Assembly (NCBI RefSeq): GCF_001457025.1
Contig: NZ_KQ758599.1
Location: 310,001 to 374,000 of the forward strand
DNA: 64,000 nt
Reading direction: 5' to 3'
From: Pseudarthrobacter enclensis
GTDB taxonomy: Bacteria; Actinomycetota; Actinomycetes; Actinomycetales; Micrococcaceae
Positions within the stretch are counted from its first letter, which is position 1, and every line of letters starts with the position of its first letter. Shown here piece after piece: positions 44,640-53,226 of this stretch. Both the position numbers and the translations under genes were made by a program. Below the pieces are notes generated by a model. That model made no database searches and was not told where the DNA came from. It saw nothing but the letters and a program-made list of their open reading frames with translations.

Positions 44640-44764
44640 GATGGATCAACAGTACCCCCGACAGTAATTGGCGGTACTTCGCAGTAGTTTTCCGCGCCCG
44701 GGCCCGGGGGAGAGGGTGCGAAGCCGCGCTGGTCCGGACCCGCACGAACATTTGAGACAATGGC
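44640..44764. promoter_or_regulatory. Divergent menF/menG promoter region
   Basis: The 125-base gap contains AGTACC (44651-44656) and GGTACT (44673-44678), an inverted repeat that could be an operator, and repeated CAGTA words at 44661-44686. No promoter hexamers are clear enough to name. Confidence 0.3.
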
Positions 44765-45544
44765 ATGGTGAACCGAGCATCCTTGGATAAGCGTCCGGAC
44801 GAAGTAGCCACGATGTTTGACGACGTCGCACCGAAATACGATGTCGTCAACGATGTCCTCTCCATGGGGCAGACCCGCCGCTGGCGGAAGATCGTGGTCG
44901 ATGCGATGGAAGTCTCCAAGGGCCAGCGGGTCCTGGACCTTGCCGCCGGGACCGGCACGTCCAGCGAGCCATATGCCGATGCCGGCATAGATGTGGTTGC
45001 CTGCGATTTCTCCCTCGGCATGCTCAAGGTGGGCAAGCGCCGCCGCCCGGACATCAACTTTGTCGCCGGGGACGCCACCAACCTGCCGTTCGCGGACAAC
45101 ACCTTTGACGCCAGCACCATCTCCTTTGGCCTGCGCAACGTCAATGAGCCCAAGAAGGCACTGAAGGAGATGCTGCGCGTCACCAAGCCCGGCGGCCGGA
45201 TGGTCATCGCCGAGTTCTCCCAGCCGGTGGTTCCGCTGTGGCGGACCATGTACACCGAATACCTGATGCGTGCCCTGCCCGCCATCGCCACCAAGGTTGC
45301 CTCCAACCCGGATGCCTACGTCTACCTCGCCGAATCCATCCGGGCCTGGCCGGACCAGGACCACCTTGCCGCCTGGCTGCAGGACGCCGGCTGGGAGAAC
45401 GTCAACTACCGCAACCTCACCGGCGGCATCGTGGCGGTCCACCGCGCCTTCAAGCCTGCCGATTCCTCGCCCGACGGCGCTGCTGCCGCCATCTCCGCGC
45501 ACAAGGGCCCGGTGGCCAAGCTGCGGCGCAACATCGCGCACTGA
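44765..45544 (+). CDS. menG: Demethylmenaquinone methyltransferase
   Basis: A 259-residue UbiE/COQ5-family methyltransferase. It adds the final methyl to demethylmenaquinone using S-adenosylmethionine. Motifs: [25 protein letters not shown] (family start), [12 protein letters not shown] (SAM motif I), [26 protein letters not shown] (family core). It heads an operon with the MenJ-type reductase and a polyprenyl synthase, which supply the side chain and its reduction. Four bases separate it from the next gene. Confidence 0.92.
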   Translation: MVNRASLDKRPDEVATMFDDVAPKYDVVNDVLSMGQTRRWRKIVVDAMEVSKGQRVLDLAAGTGTSSEPYADAGIDVVACDFSLGMLKVGKRRRPDINFVAGDATNLPFADNTFDASTISFGLRNVNEPKKALKEMLRVTKPGGRMVIAEFSQPVVPLWRTMYTEYLMRALPAIATKVASNPDAYVYLAESIRAWPDQDHLAAWLQDAGWENVNYRNLTGGIVAVHRAFKPADSSPDGAAAAISAHKGPVAKLRRNIAH

Positions 45545-45547
45545 CCT

Positions 45548-46879
45548 GTGAAGGTCCTGATTGTCGGTGCCGGTCCTGCCGGGTCCACCGCCGCGTACTA
45601 CCTCGCCAAGGCCGGCCTTGAGGTCACGGTCCTGGAAAAGACAGCGTTCCCGCGGGAGAAGGTCTGCGGCGACGGGCTGACGCCCCGCGCGGTCCGCGAA
45701 ATCCAGAAGCTCGGACTGCCGCACCCCGAAAACGACGGCTGGCGGCGCAACAAAGGCCTGCGCCTGATTGCCGGCGGCCGCACCATCGAGCTGCCCTGGC
45801 CGGAGGTCTCCGACTTCCCGCAGTACGGCCTGATCCGCACCCGGCTCGGCTTCGACGAGGAACTGGCCCGGCACGCCCAATCCGCCGGGGCCACGGTCCT
45901 CGAACGGCACAGCGTCACCGAGGCCCTGCGGGGCGAGGCCGGCCGCGTCACCGGCGTCCGCGCAGCGCTCCTGGACGAGTCCGGACGCAAGACGGGCGAA
46001 ACGCGCGACTTCAGTGCCGACGTCGTCCTCGCCGCAGATGGGAACTCCACGCGCACTGCCGTGTCCTTGGGGATGCACAAGCGCGACGACCGTCCCCTCG
46101 GCGTCGCCGTCCGCACCTACTTCACGTCGCCGCGCACTGACGACGACTGGATGGAGGGCTGGCTGGAGCTGCCCGGGCGCGACGGCAAGCTGCTGCCCGG
46201 TTACGGCTGGGTCTTCGGCGTGGGTGACGGCACCTCCAACGTGGGCCTGGGCATCCTGAACTCCTCCAAGGACTTCGGCAAGCTGGACTACAAGCAGGTG
46301 CTGCGCGAATGGACCGCCGGCATGCCCCCGGAGTGGGGATTCACGCCGGAGAACCAGGTGGGCGAAATCCGCGGTGCCGCCCTGCCCATGGGCTTCAACC
46401 GCACGCCCCACTACTCGCCCGGACTGCTCCTCCTGGGCGACGCCGGCGGCATGGTGTCCCCGTTCAACGGCGAGGGCATTTCCTACGCCATGGAGTCCGC
46501 CCGGTTCGCCGCCGAATTCATCATCGACGCGTCCTCGCGCACGGCTGCTTCGGGCGGGACGTACGACGCCGACGCGCACCTCGCGCGGTACGCGGACTAT
46601 GTACGGGACCAGTGGGGTTCACACTTCACCCTGGGCCGGGTGTTCGCCACACTGATCGGCAAGCCCGCCGTCATGAAGCTCGCGCTGCGGACAGGTATGC
46701 CTATCCCGGTGCTGATGCGGTTCGTGGTGCGGCTGCTGGCCAACCTGACCGATCCATCCGCCAAGGGCATCGAGGACCGGATGATCCGGGTCCTCGAATC
46801 ACTGGTTCCGGCGACATCCAATGCCTCTCAGGCGACGAATCAGCGGTATCCGCAACAAAAAGTTAGGGTTAACCCGTGA
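45548..46879 (+). CDS. menJ: Geranylgeranyl-reductase-like flavoprotein, menaquinone side-chain reductase
   Basis: A 443-residue FAD enzyme. KVLIVGAGPAGSTAAYYLAKAGLEVTVLEK is the FAD-binding fold, KVCGDGLTPRAV is the CGDGL motif of geranylgeranyl reductases, and LLLGDAGGMVSPFNGEGISYAMESARF is the second FAD motif. In Mycobacterium the homologue MenJ reduces one isoprene unit of the menaquinone tail and lies near a methyltransferase and a prenyl synthase; the same neighbourhood here supports that name. The GTG start follows menG by three bases, and its stop overlaps the next gene's GTG. Confidence 0.85.
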   Translation: MKVLIVGAGPAGSTAAYYLAKAGLEVTVLEKTAFPREKVCGDGLTPRAVREIQKLGLPHPENDGWRRNKGLRLIAGGRTIELPWPEVSDFPQYGLIRTRLGFDEELARHAQSAGATVLERHSVTEALRGEAGRVTGVRAALLDESGRKTGETRDFSADVVLAADGNSTRTAVSLGMHKRDDRPLGVAVRTYFTSPRTDDDWMEGWLELPGRDGKLLPGYGWVFGVGDGTSNVGLGILNSSKDFGKLDYKQVLREWTAGMPPEWGFTPENQVGEIRGAALPMGFNRTPHYSPGLLLLGDAGGMVSPFNGEGISYAMESARFAAEFIIDASSRTAASGGTYDADAHLARYADYVRDQWGSHFTLGRVFATLIGKPAVMKLALRTGMPIPVLMRFVVRLLANLTDPSAKGIEDRMIRVLESLVPATSNASQATNQRYPQQKVRVNP

Positions 46880-47976
46880 CCAACTCCGCAGACCACAGCT
46901 GGACGCACGCCGGGCACGGCCTGCCGGACTCCGAACCCAGTCTCAACACCACCGCCATCGCCACCGGACTGCAGCTGCCGGCCGGATTCGCCGCGATTGC
47001 GGGGGACCCCGAACTCGGCCCTGCCATCACCAACAACCTGGCCCGGGTGGAGAAGAAGCTCCGCGAGGCCATCGCCAACTCGGACCCCCTGGCTGACGCG
47101 ACGTCGCGCCACCTGGTGGAGGCCGGCGGCAAACGCATCCGGCCGCTGCTGACCCTGCTGTGCGCCCACCTCGGTGACGCATCGCTGCCCGCCGTGGTGC
47201 AGGCCGCCGTCGTGGTTGAACTGACCCACCTGGCCACGCTGTACCACGACGACGTCATGGACTCCGCGCCGTTCCGCCGCGGTGCTCCCACGGCCCACGA
47301 GGTGTGGGGCAACTCGGTGGCCGTCCTCACCGGTGACCTGATCTTCGCCCGCGCCTCCATCCTGGTGTCCGAGCTGGGCGGTCGCGCACTCGGCATCCAG
47401 GCGCGCACCTTCGAGCGGCTGTGCCTGGGCCAGCTGCACGAAACCGTGGGCCCCCGTCCGGACGAGGACCCGGTGGAGCACTACCTGTCCGTGATCGCGG
47501 ACAAGACCGGTTCCCTGGTGGCCGCCTCCGGGCAGTTCGGTGCCATCTTCTCCGGCGCCGACGAGGCATTCGAAGATGTGCTGGTGGAGTACGGCGAGAA
47601 GGTGGGTGTGGCCTTCCAGCTTGCCGATGACGTCATCGATGTCACCGGCGTCAAGGTCAAGTCCGGCAAGTCCCCGGGAACCGACCTGCGCGAAGGTGTC
47701 CCCACACTGCCGGTGCTGCTCCTGCGCCGGGCCGCAGCGGATGGCGACCAGTCCGCCGTCGACCTCCTGACCCTGATTGACGGGGACCTGTCCTCCGATG
47801 AGGCCCTGGCTGCCGCCGTGGCCGGGCTGCGCGAGCACCCCGTGACGGCCGAGTCGTGGGTGGTGGCCCGGTCCTGGGCCGACGAGGCGATTGCCGCGCT
47901 GGCTCCGCTGCCCGACGGCGTGGTCAAGGATTCCCTGTCCAACTTCGCGCTGGCCGTGGTGGACCGCGCCAGCTGA
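46876..47976 (+). CDS. Long-chain polyprenyl diphosphate synthase
   Basis: A 366-residue trans-prenyl transferase. The two Asp-rich motifs that bind Mg2+ and the substrate diphosphate are DDVMD (YHDDVMDSA) and DDVID (LADDVIDVTG). GKRIRPLL and KTGSLVAASGQFGA are the other conserved regions. It makes the multi-isoprene side chain of menaquinone, and the position behind menG and menJ supports this. The chain length cannot be read from sequence alone. The start GTG overlaps the menJ stop. A likely terminator follows the stop. Confidence 0.88.
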   Translation: MTNSADHSWTHAGHGLPDSEPSLNTTAIATGLQLPAGFAAIAGDPELGPAITNNLARVEKKLREAIANSDPLADATSRHLVEAGGKRIRPLLTLLCAHLGDASLPAVVQAAVVVELTHLATLYHDDVMDSAPFRRGAPTAHEVWGNSVAVLTGDLIFARASILVSELGGRALGIQARTFERLCLGQLHETVGPRPDEDPVEHYLSVIADKTGSLVAASGQFGAIFSGADEAFEDVLVEYGEKVGVAFQLADDVIDVTGVKVKSGKSPGTDLREGVPTLPVLLLRRAAADGDQSAVDLLTLIDGDLSSDEALAAAVAGLREHPVTAESWVVARSWADEAIAALAPLPDGVVKDSLSNFALAVVDRAS

Positions 47977-47991
47977 CACTTTCCGGCAGAG

Positions 47992-48035
47992 GCCCGGTTT
48001 CCCGTGGTTGTACTGGCTGCGGGAGCCGGGCTTTT
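47992..48035 (+). terminator. Terminator of the menG operon
   Basis: GCCCGGTTTCCCG (47992-48004) and CGGGAGCCGGGC (48020-48031) can form a stem with a small bulge, followed by TTTT, starting 15 bases after the polyprenyl synthase stop. Confidence 0.55.
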
Positions 48036-48380
48036 CCATGCCTGCTGCTTAACGGGACAGCCCCGGTCCGCAACAACCGAAGCTGCTGTGAACCGGGACT
48101 GTCTCTCCGTTCGCATCAGACCCGCCGGAGGCGTTTAGCGGATCCGTGAATAGCTTATGACACATCTGTCACAAGATGCAAGTCTGAATTTACTGCGGCT
48201 GTCACGAGATTTTCCTGCTGAGTCTCCCCAGGTTTCGGAGGAAAGATGGCCGGTGGCCCGGCGGGTCGTAGCGCCACACCGTAGCGGCAGATCAAACCTG
48301 GGGAATCCCAGCGGCGCCGGTTATGCACATAGGGGCTCCGAGGCGTCCCGCCACCCCCGGTTATCCGCTGGGCTGGCAGG
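48036..48380. promoter_or_regulatory. Non-coding gap with spaced direct repeat
   Basis: Besides the terminator the gap between 47977 and 48380 has no gene I can support. It contains CTGTCACAAGAT at 48166-48177 and CTGTCACGAGAT at 48199-48210, 33 bases apart, plus the palindrome TGACA-CATC-TGTCA at 48158-48171 overlapping the first. These lie 170-215 bases before the DUF559-type gene. Confidence 0.4.
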
Positions 48381-49202
48381 ATGGATGTGCCCCGCTTTCT
48401 CCGCCAGGCCGGCTCTGTAGCCCGCACTGCAACAGTCCTGAGCGCCGGCTTTACCCACCGGGATATCCGCAACGCAGTGGCGGCGGGTGAGGTCTGCCGG
48501 CTCAGGCATGGAGTGGTGGCCCTGCCGGGAGCCCCCTCGGACTTCGTCGCTGCGGTGCTGGGTAATGGGCTGCTCACATGCGCTTCCGGAGCCGCCCACC
48601 GCGGGCTGTGGTTGCTGAACCAGCCGGAGAAGGTACACCTGTTCTGCCGGCACGGCGGGCCGCCGGAGACGGTGGTGCACCGCGAAAGCCTGGTTCCGCA
48701 TGGAACGGCGGAGCCAGTTGCAAGTATCACTGACATACTCATTCACGGCCTGCGGTGCCTGCCAGAGGTTGAAGCGGCGGTGATGGTGGAGAGCGCCGTG
48801 CGCCAGGGCGTGACGACGTTGCCCTATCTGCGCCAACGGCTGCCGGGAAACCGGAATGGGGCTGCCCGGAAAATGCTGGACCTCGTTGACGGCACTGCTG
48901 ACTCGGCCATTGAGGTCGTGGCCCGGTTGCTTTTCCGCAGTGAGGGAATCTACACGGAGACCCAGGTCGAGCTGCCAGGAATCGGCTGTGTGGACTTCCT
49001 GCTGGAAGGGTTCCTGATCGTCGAGATCGACGGCGGCAGCCACCTTGAGCCGCGGCAGGTCAAGAAGGACCGTTCGCGGAACAACGCCAGCACCCTTAGC
49101 GGCTATTCCGTCCTGCGGTACGGTTACGCCGACGTCGTCTACAACCCGCAGAAGGTGGTTGCCGAGGTTTGGCAGGTCCTCCGGGGCAGGGTGATCCGCT
49201 GA
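48381..49202 (+). CDS. DUF559-type protein with AbiEi-like N-terminus
   Basis: A 273-residue protein. The first 60 residues resemble the winged-helix AbiEi antitoxin-type domain (VARTATVLSAGFTHRDIRNAVAAGEVCRLRHGVVALP). The C-terminal 90 residues resemble the DUF559/Vsr-type nuclease fold: DSAIEVVARLLFRSEGI, CVDFLLEGFLIVEIDGGSH with a D...E-x-D pattern, and YSVLRYGYADVVYNP. The last part is like a PD-(D/E)xK enzyme, but catalysis is unproven. No partner toxin lies beside it. A SUKH-like gene converges with it. Similar proteins are common in actinobacterial chromosomes and their function is unknown. Confidence 0.72.
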   Translation: MDVPRFLRQAGSVARTATVLSAGFTHRDIRNAVAAGEVCRLRHGVVALPGAPSDFVAAVLGNGLLTCASGAAHRGLWLLNQPEKVHLFCRHGGPPETVVHRESLVPHGTAEPVASITDILIHGLRCLPEVEAAVMVESAVRQGVTTLPYLRQRLPGNRNGAARKMLDLVDGTADSAIEVVARLLFRSEGIYTETQVELPGIGCVDFLLEGFLIVEIDGGSHLEPRQVKKDRSRNNASTLSGYSVLRYGYADVVYNPQKVVAEVWQVLRGRVIR

Positions 49203-49332
49203 AATTCCCCAGGTTTGAACCGCGGAACCGCAGACGCACCGGCAAAACCGGGGGACACGCCGTCGGGCTTCCTCAAAGGCGGGGAAGTTCAGCGGGCATC
49301 CGGGCCGTACACCGGGGCCTGGGGCAAAAGGA

Positions 49333-49761
49333 TCAGTCTTCCTCGTCCTCTTCGAAGGCCCACTCGAACATGTCGAACACGAACTCGGAGAACGTGCCTT
49401 CCTCGGACTTCCACTGCCCCCGCGCATTGTTGCGGCGGTAGACGATGGGATCGGGAACGCTGAGGTCGCCGGTGCGGAAGCCCCAGGTGTACTCCTCTTC
49501 CTCATCCTCAAGGAACATCAGGAAGCCTTCGTCATCGACTTCGAGCTCGTCGGGATCCCAGAAGTAGTGGTAGGCCTCCATCAGGTCCTCGCAACCGCCG
49601 ATGGCGAGGTAGAACTCGCGGAGCACCAGTGGAATCTGGAACTGGTGGCCGGCCAGCATTGCGTCGAGCTCTTCGGCGGACAGGCCGTCCTCTTCCTGCC
49701 ATTCGTCCTCGAGATACTTCGGAACCAGCGCGCGGAATTTCTCGAGGAACATGTCAGTCAT
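49333..49761 (-). CDS. SUKH/SMI1-like acidic protein
   Basis: A 142-residue protein, strongly acidic throughout (QEEDGLSAEELDAM, LEDEEEEYTWG, EWAFEEDEED). The segment IPLVLREFYLAIGGCEDLMEAYHYF matches the SMI1/KNR4 (SUKH) fold, whose members often act as immunity proteins against contact toxins or have other binding roles. The Met at 49761 has AGGA seven bases upstream; a second ATG six bases upstream is too close to that site. No toxin gene adjoins. Confidence 0.65.
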   Translation of the reverse strand: MTDMFLEKFRALVPKYLEDEWQEEDGLSAEELDAMLAGHQFQIPLVLREFYLAIGGCEDLMEAYHYFWDPDELEVDDEGFLMFLEDEEEEYTWGFRTGDLSVPDPIVYRRNNARGQWKSEEGTFSEFVFDMFEWAFEEDEED

Positions 49762-49823
49762 GCTCATATCCTAGCCAATGGCAGGGGCACCAAAATGCCA
49801 CTTCACAGGCGGTGAAACCGGGC

Positions 49824-50480
49824 TCACGGCTTGGGATCGCTGCTCCGGCGCTGCCAGCCGTTGACAGCCAGCGGAGCCTGCCAGGAACGGCGCCAAGCCA
49901 GCACCCGGAAGGCGAAGACCACCGCGGCCACCACCGCCGCCGTCAGGACATTGAAGAGACCAAAAACCCACAGTGCCGACGTCATTGCAGAACCTACGAA
50001 TGCCGGCACCGCGTAGATGGACTTCGGGTTGAACAGTTCCGGCACCTCGTTGGCGGTGACGTCCCGGAGCAGCCCGCCGCCCACCGCCGTCGTTACCCCC
50101 AACAGGACGGACGCCACCGGATTCATCCCGGAGGCCAGTGCCTTAATCGTGCCGGTCATGCAGAACAGGGCAAGCCCGCCGGCGTCGAACAGCGTCAGCA
50201 TGGAGGTGTAGCGCTGGACGTAGGGGAAGAGGAAGTACACCAGCGCCGTGGCCAGCACCGGCGGCACTAGGTAGGCCGGGGTGGTGAACGCCGCGGGCGG
50301 GCCTGTGTTGAGGATGATGTCCCTGATCACGCCCCCGCCCAGGCCAACCAGGGAGGCCAGCAGCAGGGAACCCACGATGTCGATGTGCTTGCGCGCAGCC
50401 AGCAGCGAACCTGAGACAGCGAAGAAGAAGACGCCGAGCAGATCCAGCCATACCGGGGCGTTGTCAAAGGCGAAAGTCAT
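49824..50480 (-). CDS. TRIC/UPF0126 family membrane protein
   Basis: A 218-residue protein with seven predicted helices and two internal repeats, each with the glycine-rich TRIC motif: GGGVIRDIILNTGPP and GGGLLRDVTANEVPELF. Bacterial TRIC homologues form trimeric cation channels, but their role is uncertain; some relatives are glycine-importer-like. The ATG at 50480 is preferred to a TTG three bases upstream. It ends 62 bases before the SUKH-like gene and lies divergent from the chelatase gene. Confidence 0.82.
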   Translation of the reverse strand: MTFAFDNAPVWLDLLGVFFFAVSGSLLAARKHIDIVGSLLLASLVGLGGGVIRDIILNTGPPAAFTTPAYLVPPVLATALVYFLFPYVQRYTSMLTLFDAGGLALFCMTGTIKALASGMNPVASVLLGVTTAVGGGLLRDVTANEVPELFNPKSIYAVPAFVGSAMTSALWVFGLFNVLTAAVVAAVVFAFRVLAWRRSWQAPLAVNGWQRRSSDPKP

Positions 50481-50540
50481 CAAAGGTCCAGGTCATTCAA
50501 GAAGGGCGGACTGGGTGGCTCCAACGTTACGCTAGCCCGT

Positions 50541-51287
50541 ATGAACAGCCCCATCATGATCGCCTGTGCCCACGGGACGTCCAGCAGCCAGGGAGCGGCG
50601 GAGGTCAACGCCCTGCGCGCCGCCATCGCCGACGCCCGGCCGGGACTCGACGTCCGCGAAGCCTACGTCGATGTGCAGCAGCCGGACCTGGTGGACGTGG
50701 TGGCCGGCCTTCCTGAAGGTGTTCCCGCCGTGGTGGTGCCGCTGCTGCTCAGCGTGGGTTACCACGTGAAGGTGGACATCGCCCGGGCCGTGAAGAGCCG
50801 GCCAGGCAGCGCAGCCGCCGCGCCGCTCGGCCCGGACCCGAGGCTGGCTCAGCTCCTGGACCAGCGGCTGCGCGAGGCCGGCACCACGGACAACGACGTC
50901 ATTGTCCTGGCCGCTGCGGGATCCTCCAACCCGAACGCTGCCGTCAGCGTGGAGGAACTCCTGGGCCAGTTGCGCGGAGTGCGGTCCAACAGGATGGTGG
51001 CCGCGTACGGTGCGTCCGCCCAGCCGTCCGTGCCCGACGCCGTCGCGATGCTTCGGGAGGAACTGGCCGGAGGTGCCGGCGCGGGGGAGTCCGCCGGCGG
51101 CGTCGACGTCGGCGGGCGGGTGGTCATCGCGTCCTACCTGCTGGCGCCGGGCTACTTCCACGACCAGCTGGTCAAGGCGGGCGCGGACCTGGTGACCGAG
51201 CCGCTGCTGCCGTCCCGCGTGCTCGCCGACATCGCCCTGGACAGGTACGACGCCGCCGTCGCGGACATGGGCGGAACCGGAGGCTGA
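50541..51287 (+). CDS. Sirohydrochlorin chelatase-like protein (CbiX family)
   Basis: A 248-residue class II chelatase. The first half has the active-site form ACAHGTSSSQG and a second motif LLLSVGYHVKVDI with a further His. The second half is a degenerate repeat (VLAAAGSSNPNAAV lacks the His) ending in IASYLLAPGYFHDQL. These enzymes insert Fe2+ (or Co2+) into sirohydrochlorin. Since sulfite reductase and cysG are nearby and no cobalamin genes are, siroheme synthesis by ferrochelation is the probable role. A TACGCT hexamer ends eight bases before the ATG. Confidence 0.82.
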   Translation: MNSPIMIACAHGTSSSQGAAEVNALRAAIADARPGLDVREAYVDVQQPDLVDVVAGLPEGVPAVVVPLLLSVGYHVKVDIARAVKSRPGSAAAAPLGPDPRLAQLLDQRLREAGTTDNDVIVLAAAGSSNPNAAVSVEELLGQLRGVRSNRMVAAYGASAQPSVPDAVAMLREELAGGAGAGESAGGVDVGGRVVIASYLLAPGYFHDQLVKAGADLVTEPLLPSRVLADIALDRYDAAVADMGGTGG

Positions 51288-51310
51288 ACCCCGGCGGCAC
51301 CAGGCACGGA

Positions 51311-51363
51311 TGCGCCGTGGAAATGGCCGCTCAAGCGGCCGTTGGGAAGCGCCGCCACGGCGC
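51311..51363. repeat. Nested hairpin between chelatase and sulfite reductase genes
   Basis: GCGCCGTGG (51312-51320) pairs with CCACGGCGC (51355-51363); inside it AATGGCCGCT (51322-51331) pairs with AGCGGCCGTT (51334-51343). The two-level fold is a likely terminator or structured RNA, and it ends 126 bases before the sulfite reductase start. Confidence 0.55.
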
Positions 51364-51453
51364 CCGGATGATGCACAGCGGGAAGGTCCGTTCAAGGCCC
51401 GTCGGCGTTTCGTGACGAAATGTTTCCCTAGGTGACTTCGCATTTCCGGCCCT

Positions 51454-51483
51454 TTGTGACGCTATTCGGGCGGGACCTACAGT
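51454..51483 (+). promoter_or_regulatory. Leaderless promoter of the sulfite reductase operon
   Basis: TTGTGA (51454-51459), an 18-base spacer and TACAGT (51478-51483); the ATG lies exactly seven bases after the -10 end. TGTGACG at 51455-51461 recurs before the sulfonate ABC and cysG genes. Confidence 0.55.
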
Positions 51484-51489
51484 CGTTGC

Positions 51490-53226
51490 ATGACTGATAC
51501 AGCTCTAGCCGGAGCGTCCGCGGCCTCCGCTGCCCCCAAGCGCCCCGCCCGTCCCGCTGCAAAGCCGCACGGGCAGTGGAAAGTGGACGGCAAGACGCCC
51601 CTGAACGCCAACGAAACCTGGAAGCAGGAAGACGACGGCCTCAACGTGCGCGAGCGTATCGAGACCATTTACGCCAAGGAAGGCTTCGACGCCATCCCCG
51701 GCCAGGACCTCCACGGCCGGTTCCGCTGGTGGGGCCTTTACACCCAGCGCAAGCCCGGGATCGACGGCGGCAAGACCGCAACCCTTGAGCCCCACGAGCT
51801 CGAGGATAAGTACTTCATGCTCCGTGTGAGGATCGACGGCGGTGCGCTCACCACCGAGCAGCTGCGAGTCATCGGCCAGATCTCCGTGGACTTCGCCCGG
51901 GACTCGGCCGACCTCACGGACCGCCAGAACATCCAGCTGCACTGGATCCGCGTGGAGGACATCCCCGAGATCTGGAACCGGCTGGAGGGCGTTGGCCTGT
52001 CCACCACCGAGGCCTGCGGCGACGTACCGCGCGTCATCCTGGGCTCGCCCGTGGCCGGCATCGCCAAGGACGAGATCATCGACCCCACCCCGCTGATCGC
52101 CGAGCTGGGGGAGCGGTTCATTGGCAACCCGCTGCTGTCCAACCTGCCGCGCAAGTACAAGACCGCCATCACGGGCCATCCCAGCCAGGACGTGGTGCAT
52201 GAGATCAACGACTTCGCCCTGGTGGGCGTGGAACACCCCGAACTGGGGATCGGCTACGACCTCTGGGCCGGCGGCGCGCTGTCCACCAACCCGATGCTCG
52301 GCAAGCGCCTGGGCGCGTTCGTCAAGCCTGACCAGGCCGCCGACGTGTGGCTCGGCGTCACCAGCATCTTCCGCGATTACGGTTACCGCCGCATGCGCAC
52401 CAAGGCGCGCCTGAAGTTCCTGATGGCGGACTGGGGCCCGGAGAAGTTCCGCCAGGTCCTCGAGGACGAATACCTGGGCTACAAGCTGGCCGACGGCCCC
52501 GCCGCGCCCAAGCCCGCCACCCCCGGGGACCACGTTGGCGTGCACGAACAGAAGGACGGCAAGTTCTTCATCGGCGCCACCCCGGTGGCAGGCCGCCTGT
52601 CCGGCTCCGCGCTGGTCAAGCTCGCCGACACCCTGGAGGCCCGCGGTTCGTACCGGCTGCGCACCACCCCGCACCAGAAGCTCGTGGTCCTGGACGTCGA
52701 GAAGGACCACGTTGAGCCGCTGGTGGCCGAACTGGACGCGCTGGGCCTGTCCGCCCGCCCGTCCGTGTTCCGCCGCGGCACCATCGCCTGCACCGGCATC
52801 GAGTACTGCAAGCTGGCCATCGTGGAAACCAAGCACACGGCCGCCACCGCAGTCGCCGAGCTGGAACGCCGCCTCGCGGACCTCGCCGAATCGGGCCAGC
52901 TGCCGCAGGCACTGTCATTGCACATCAACGGCTGCCCCAACTCCTGCGCCCGCATCCAGACGGCGGACATCGGCCTGAAGGGCATGATGCTTCCCACGCC
53001 CGACGGCGATCCCTCCCCGGGCTTCCAGGTCCACCTGGGCGGCGGGCTGGCGTCCAACGAACGCGGCGAGGCCGGCCTGGGCCGCACCGTCCGCGGCCTG
53101 AAGGTCTACGTCGACGACCTGCCCGACTACGTTGAGCGCGTAGTCCGCACGTTCGTGGCCCAGCGGGCGGAAGGCCAGACCTTCGCCGAGTGGGCCCACG
53201 CAGCAGACGAGGAGGCACTGCAGTAA
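51490..53226 (+). CDS. Ferredoxin-dependent sulfite reductase
   Basis: A 578-residue siroheme/4Fe-4S enzyme of the SIR/NirA family, with two repeats each having ferredoxin-half and siroheme-half parts. The iron-sulfur ligands are CTGIEYC and NGCPNSC; TDRQNIQLHWI and CGDVPRVILGSPVAG are the first-half equivalents. It reduces sulfite to sulfide with six electrons. Nitrite reductases of the same family are close, but the following cysH, cysD and cysN genes make sulfite the natural substrate. The first 30 residues are Ala/Pro/Lys-rich and probably disordered. ATG with no ribosome site, so leaderless. Confidence 0.9.
   Translation: MTDTALAGASAASAAPKRPARPAAKPHGQWKVDGKTPLNANETWKQEDDGLNVRERIETIYAKEGFDAIPGQDLHGRFRWWGLYTQRKPGIDGGKTATLEPHELEDKYFMLRVRIDGGALTTEQLRVIGQISVDFARDSADLTDRQNIQLHWIRVEDIPEIWNRLEGVGLSTTEACGDVPRVILGSPVAGIAKDEIIDPTPLIAELGERFIGNPLLSNLPRKYKTAITGHPSQDVVHEINDFALVGVEHPELGIGYDLWAGGALSTNPMLGKRLGAFVKPDQAADVWLGVTSIFRDYGYRRMRTKARLKFLMADWGPEKFRQVLEDEYLGYKLADGPAAPKPATPGDHVGVHEQKDGKFFIGATPVAGRLSGSALVKLADTLEARGSYRLRTTPHQKLVVLDVEKDHVEPLVAELDALGLSARPSVFRRGTIACTGIEYCKLAIVETKHTAATAVAELERRLADLAESGQLPQALSLHINGCPNSCARIQTADIGLKGMMLPTPDGDPSPGFQVHLGGGLASNERGEAGLGRTVRGLKVYVDDLPDYVERVVRTFVAQRAEGQTFAEWAHAADEEALQ

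Noticed and set aside
44636..46579. 647-codon frame antisense to menG and menJ
   Set aside because: No motifs or ribosome site; the plus-strand genes are certain.
49203..49332. TTTGAACC word suggesting a tRNA T-loop
   Set aside because: No matching stems or anticodon arm could be drawn.
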